Of a stretch of 64,000 nt of DNA, positions 59,500 through 64,000 are shown piece by piece. Source of the DNA: Dromiciops gliroides (taxonomy: Eukaryota > Chordata > Mammalia > Microbiotheria > Microbiotheriidae). Below the pieces are notes generated by a model, which was given only the letters and a program-made list of their open reading frames with translations, was not told the DNA's origin and ran no database searches. The stretch spans positions 2,418,223 to 2,482,222 of the forward strand of contig NC_057866.1 in assembly GCF_019393635.1 (NCBI RefSeq), given 5' to 3'. Made by a program: the position numbers and the translations under genes. Every line of letters starts with the position of its first letter. Positions within the stretch are counted from its first letter, which is position 1.

Positions 59500-59840
59500 A
59501 CTGAGAGCCGGCAAGGTCCGAGTTCAGATGCTACTCAGAAATTCACTAGCTGTGGGACAACAGGCAGGCCTTCTCATCTGCAAATGGGGGTGATAATTAT
59601 CCCCGTCACCCCCCAGGTTGTCGATTTCTCAGTCATAGCTGACTCTTTGTAACCCCATTTGGGGGTTTCTTGGCCAAGATCCTGGAGTGTTTGCCACTTC
59701 ATTCTCCAGTTCATTTGACAGATGAGGGAACTGAGACAAACTGGGTGACATGGTTTGTGCAGGGTCCCACAGCTAGTAATGTTGTTGTGAAGTTCAAATG
59801 AGAACCCTTTTGTAAGGAGCTTGGCAAAGCCTGGCCAGCC
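59500..59840 (+). mobile_element. MIR-like SINE split by a minus-strand insertion
   Basis: Left part (about 59,500-59,614) has TCACTAGCTGTGGGACAACA; right part (about 59,786-59,840) has the 3' TTGTTGTGAAGTTCAAATGA segment. The middle is the SINE at 59,615-59,785. Confidence 0.6.
59615..59785 (-). mobile_element. RTE-tailed marsupial SINE (minus), inserted in a MIR
   Basis: Reverse copy. CAGTCATAGCTGACTCTTTG is the tail; GGTCCCACAGCTAGTAA is the body end. It lacks its 5' part. Confidence 0.8.
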
Positions 59841-59846
59841 CACGAT

Positions 59847-59960
59847 GCAGTGTGTGTGTGTGTGTGTAATGTGTGCATGTGTGTGCCTGTGTGTTCATGC
59901 GCATGCATGTGCACCTGTGCGTGTACACGTGTGCATGTGTGCATTGTGCGTGTATAAAGT
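59847..59960. repeat. TG-rich microsatellite
   Basis: Pure (TG)n at about 59,849-59,868, then a degenerate TGCATGTGTGCA-type extension. Confidence 0.9.
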
Positions 59961-60169
59961 TTGTTAGTCCTGAGCCCTGTCCATTTCCATTGAGCACATG
60001 TGTCAGGGCCCCAGACGGTGTCCACACATGTTTCATGCAATGAATGACTGGGACCATACTATTGATCTAGGCTTTCACGGGTGGAGGGAAAACCTTGTTG
60101 GGAAACTCTCTAGTGATGGAGAAGAGCATCTTGTGTACAACTGAGCCTGGCACAAAGGGCACTTAATCA

Positions 60170-60370
60170 GCGACCTGTCGTCTCGTTACCCACCCATCCC
60201 CCATCTACATCCATCCCTAGCTCTTTGCACTTCTGCCTACCTGTATGTATCCATGTCTCTCGATATCTATCATTCTGCCTCCATCCATATCTATCTATTG
60301 GTGTCTATCTGTAGCCATCCATCGACCTACCTATCTGTCTATTGGCATCAATCTATCAGTTATGGATCTA
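60170..60370. repeat. Degenerate CCATC/ATCTATC short repeat
   Basis: Diverged tetranucleotide array, similar in type to the GGAT tract at 23 kb but far more decayed. Confidence 0.65.
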
Positions 60371-62270
60371 TCTTGAATGGTCTGAGTGAGGGGCCAGGGG
60401 CATCGAGGGGTTCAGTGACTTGCCCAGGGTCACAGGCCAGCACTTGGCAGACAGAGGACTTTAGGTCAGCTCTTCCTGTCTGGTCCTCTGACCACCCCAC
60501 CACGCTGACGCATGAAGAGCCACGGAGGCCAGACACTCCCCATTGCCTCGCCTTCCCGGCCGCCATCATCAGCCCAGAATCAGTCTCTCCAAGCAGGGAG
60601 GGCTCGTCCGGTCTGGAGGTGGAGATGGAGGCGGGATGGTGCAGGCCAAGTTGGCCCATCTTGCAGTCTCTGGTGAGACAGATCTTCACAGCATCCTAGC
60701 CCCATTGCTGTTGTCCTCTGATGGTTACAATGCACTTTCCTCTCAAGAGCACTGGAAAAGAGGGAGGGGAAGCATTATTGTGCCCCTCCTCCAAATAAAG
60801 AAATGAGGCTTCAGAGAACAGACTTGCCCAAGGTCACCAAGGTAGTGAGCAGAAGAACTAGACTTTGAAGCTAGGCCCTCCAGCTGCCAACCAAGCTCTC
60901 TGTCTATGCAGGGGCAGAATCTGAAGCCATGTGGTACCCTGAGCTCCAGCCCTGGTCCTTCCCAGCAGAGCCCCAACTCGACCTTAGAGACTCAAAGAAT
61001 CACAGAACGACAGAACCCAGAAGACACCATGGGGACCATCTGGTGCCGCCGCCTGATTGGACAGTTGGGGAAACTGAGGCACACTGAGGGGATGGTGATA
61101 CAGTCAGTGTGAGAGAAGTCACTAGGCCCCAGATCTTCAACCTGAATTCGGGGAGCTTTGGAGGGAAAAGGTGGGGTTGTGTGTGGGTGAGAAGGGAGGT
61201 GTGTTGTCCGGGCAAACCTGGGAGGAGGCAGTGCTGGGGCCAGCCCCAAGGTCCCTGGATTCAGCTGCAGGCAATGACCAGCTGGGATGCCCTGGAATGG
61301 AAGGTGAACAGGCTTCAAGGGCTCTGGGGACAAAAGAAGAGGCTGGGTCCCAGAAGGCAGGTGGCCCAGGTTTTGGACCTGCTTATGTCTTTTCCCTGTG
61401 TGACCTTGGACAAGTCACTCTCTCCTCTGAACTGAAGTTCCCTCATCTGTAAGATGAGAGGCAGGGCTAGGCCAGGCCTCAGTCCCTTCAGAGCCCCAAG
61501 TCTGGGGGATTCCAGCGGCTATTAACAAGCAGAGGCAGGGTGTTCCCTAACCTGGGGGGGACACCGGCAAGGTGAGCCCTCAGGTCTGCTTTAGTGCCCA
61601 CAGTCTGATCTCTGGTAAGAGCTTGTACTTTTCAGTGGCATCCAAAGTCTGGGGCATTCCAAGAGACAGACTGGGGACCCCGAGCCTCTGCCCTGGCACT
61701 CCAAGTCTCTGGCCCAGACCCAGGAAGCCTTGATTCTGGGGATTTGGGGGAATCCTGAAAGGGGAGAGAGCATAGAAGGGCCTCCACCTCCCATCTGGGA
61801 GTCCCCAGCCAGGGCTTGGCCCCTGGGGCCTCTCTGCCCGTCTCCTTAGGCTGGCTCTCTCTCCTGGCACATGGTTCTGGGGGGCCCTTCTCCCCCTGAC
61901 TAGAGGTGAGAAAAGAACTAGGAAAGGGGCATCAGGCCAGGGAAGTGGGAAGGGAGGGCCAAGGTAGCCAAGACTCTGGAAAGCCCCTTAAATGGCCTGA
62001 CAGAAGGTCCCCCACACCTGTGCCATCTGGGGGAAACAGAGTCCAGGAGAGTCTTTCTTACCCTTAGCCAGCAGCAGAGCCAGAATCTGAACCCAGACAA
62101 ATTCAGAAGCTCTCCCCTGTGCAGCATCCTCTCCTGGGGAGTTCCCTGAGGTTCAGGAAGGTCAGAGAACTCGCCTGATTTTCCCCAGAGTGTCCAAAGT
62201 GGCATTGGAGTGTGTTTTCCTGACTCGGTATCCACAAGGCCCTGCCCAGCCTGTGATTACCAGCACCAAG
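60371..62270. other. Non-coding upstream flank with old SINE pieces
   Basis: I see no supported gene. MIR-like segments lie at about 61,370-61,470 (TGTGTGACCTTGGACAAGTC, TTCCCTCATCTGTAAGATGA) and a short reverse piece at about 60,415-60,470. Confidence 0.55.
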
Positions 62271-62281
62271 AGTTCTAAAGC

Positions 62282-62445
62282 ATGGGGTGGCTAGGTGGCG
62301 CAGTGGATAGAGCACTGGCCCTGGATTCAGGAGTACCTGAGTTCAAATCTGGCCTCAGACACTTGATACTTACTAGCTGTGTGACCCTGGGCAAGTCACT
62401 TAACCCCCATTGCCCCCCCCAAAATAAAAAAAATTAAAAAAAAAA
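62282..62445 (+). mobile_element. Marsupial tRNA-type SINE
   Basis: Full copy with A-rich tail. The target duplication AGTTCTAAAGC lies at 62,271-62,281 and 62,446-62,456. Confidence 0.95.
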
Positions 62446-62456
62446 AGTTCTAAAGC

Positions 62457-64000
62457 GCCTCATCTGAGCTGCAGGGGCCTCTGGAGATTTTCCCAGCCGC
62501 CTCCTTTTACATAGGAGGAAAGTGAGGCCCAGAAACAAAGGGACCTGGTCAGGCATCGCCAGCAAATGAGGGGCTGAGATGAGTCCGAAGGCAGATGCTC
62601 TGATGCCCAAGCCAAGGATCTCTTGAAGGAGATGAGGAGGGCATCTTTTCCCAGAAGACTTAAAAGAAGCAGTCCCCGGGTTTCCCCTTAGAGATGGAAG
62701 AGACCTCCGAGGTGACTGAGCCCGAGCATTCACTTCACAGGTGAGAACTGGGGCCCAAGGATCGCCGAGCCGCGGGTGGTGGCTGGGAGCCTGGCCCCCT
62801 AGCTCAGAGCCAGGGCTGATGTGCCAGGCTGAGGCCTGGGTCCTTGTGCTGGGATGGAGCCCCGCTCCAAGAGTCTGGACAAGCCAGGACAAAACAGACC
62901 CGGGCTTTCGGGGTGAGTTTCCCCAACAGGCTCCCCCAACCGCGGCTCAGAACCTGCTGGTTGAGCCAGGTTGCGAGGTAGCGTGACCGTGGTCTGCCCC
63001 CTGGTGGCTCTTTGTGTATTCATCAGTCTCCCCAGCCTGGTCTGTTCTGGGGGCCTGAGAGGACCTTCCATCGGGCCAGTTAAGGGAGTGGGAGATGTCT
63101 CGGGCTAGAAGGGCCTTGGGACCCTGCCAATATTTCACCAAACTGTGGTCATCTGTGGCCTGTCCTAGGCAGGACAAGATCCATTTCTCAGCATCGATCG
63201 GGTGCCCACAATAGGCCTGGCCCAGTGCTAAGTGCTTAGGGTGCCAAAGAGGCAAAAGCCAGTCCCCTCCCTCAGGGGCACACGAGAGGACCCCGTTGGG
63301 GCAAAGCCTGGGCTCCGGTGCCCATTCTGCCCTGAGGACCCCTTCCTAATGTCCCACAGTCTTTTTCTGGGGCCTCCTCAGGAAGCCAAGAGCCCCAGAC
63401 TTCTGAGCCTGAGCAGAGGCCCTTCTCTGCTGTACAGAGCCAGCCAGGGGGCACCCAGTGCCTGCCAAGGGCCTCCAGGGAGGAGCAGAGATGAGTCCGT
63501 CCGCTTCCGCCACCCAGTCCCGTAAGCCTCCCAGCCCCCGGTCAAGCAAGACCAGGCTGATCCCTCCTCTGTGGGCCAGAGCCAGGCCAACCCCTTGGCT
63601 TCCTGGAGTCTTCTCCAGCCAGTTTCTTCAGCCATGGACAAGACCCTTCCCCATGCTGGCTTCCCTTCTTTGTATGTTCTCCAGCCTATAGAGACCAAGG
63701 GTGGACGGTGGCAGGAAGCCTGGGATCACCTGGCATCTTTTCGGCCCTTGCGTTATGGAAAGAACAGGCCCTTGGTCTTGAGGTAAGGGGCCTCTGGCCA
63801 CGATCACAGACTTGCAATGGAGAGAGAGGCCGGGGCGGTGGCTCCTCTGCTACCCCTGTGGCCCCCTGCTGTTGCTTGGGCCTGACCCCGGGGCTCCATC
63901 CTCAGCCAGGCCCAGAGAAGACACCATTTGCTAGTCTGGGGCCTCTTAGGGAGGCAGAATCCATTCACTTAATTCTGTTTCCTGGGTTTTGCCCTGTAGA
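62457..64000. other. Non-coding upstream flank with CTCF-like motifs
   Basis: I see no supported gene to the window end. INS, expected further in this direction, is not reached: no B- or A-chain insulin signature is present. The stretch carries three CTCF-like motifs (62,996-63,007, 63,441-63,452 and about 63,861-63,872). Confidence 0.55.
62994..63010 (-). promoter_or_regulatory. Strong CTCF-like motif
   Basis: The minus strand reads GAGCCACCAGGGGGCAG, which fits the CTCF core CCRSYAGGGGGC at every position. Two further 11/12 matches lie nearby, at 63,441-63,452 (plus) and near 63,872-63,861 (minus). Confidence 0.5.

Noticed and set aside
62457..64000. Search for INS near the right edge
   Set aside because: No insulin B-chain or A-chain signature is visible in any frame; INS must lie beyond the window if the order is conserved.

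Overview
This is mammalian nuclear DNA from a marsupial, and its one recognisable protein-coding gene is IGF2 (insulin-like growth factor 2), on the minus strand. The marsupial assignment rests on about ten copies of the tRNA-related SINE that opens with a GGGGCAGCTAGGTGG-type box (several with intact target-site duplications), on a longer SINE with an RTE-like tail, and on marsupial-type LINE-1 3' ends. I cannot tell the species from the sequence.

Layout. Positions 1-33,110 hold no convincing gene. This is the flank 3' of IGF2: SINEs, two LINE-1 fragments, ancient MIR-like pieces and large simple or satellite-like tracts (787-940, 1,779-2,970, 23,041-23,585). Positions 33,120-50,505 are the IGF2 transcription unit, read right to left. 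A TATA/CCAAT/GC-box promoter near 50.53-50.65 kb (human P3-like) starts a leader exon of about 1.06 kb (50,505-49,449). A second TATA promoter near 45.77 kb (human P4-like) starts a short leader exon. Three coding exons follow (45,089-44,933; 39,676-39,516; 38,053-37,817) and then a 4.7-kb 3' UTR ending after an AATAAA at 33,144-33,139. The spliced product is 184 residues: a 24-residue signal peptide, a 71-residue mature hormone and an 89-residue E peptide. From 50.5 to 64 kb is CpG-island and intergenic DNA upstream of IGF2. INS and H19, its usual neighbours, are not in the window.

Main observations. (1) A clear miR-483 hairpin lies in the intron between coding exons 1 and 2, in the position of human MIR483; the mature 3p sequence differs by one base. 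(2) The splice acceptor that produces ordinary human IGF-II is destroyed here, so the Leu-Pro-Gly-containing form, a minor variant in humans, should be the only product; the C domain also has one further extra residue. (3) The P3-like leader exon carries two ATGs in frame with IGF2 and no intervening stop, which predicts an N-terminally extended precursor. (4) CTCF-like motifs cluster at 63.0-63.9 kb and pair at 48.85-48.95 kb, next to the promoters of a gene that is imprinted in therian mammals.
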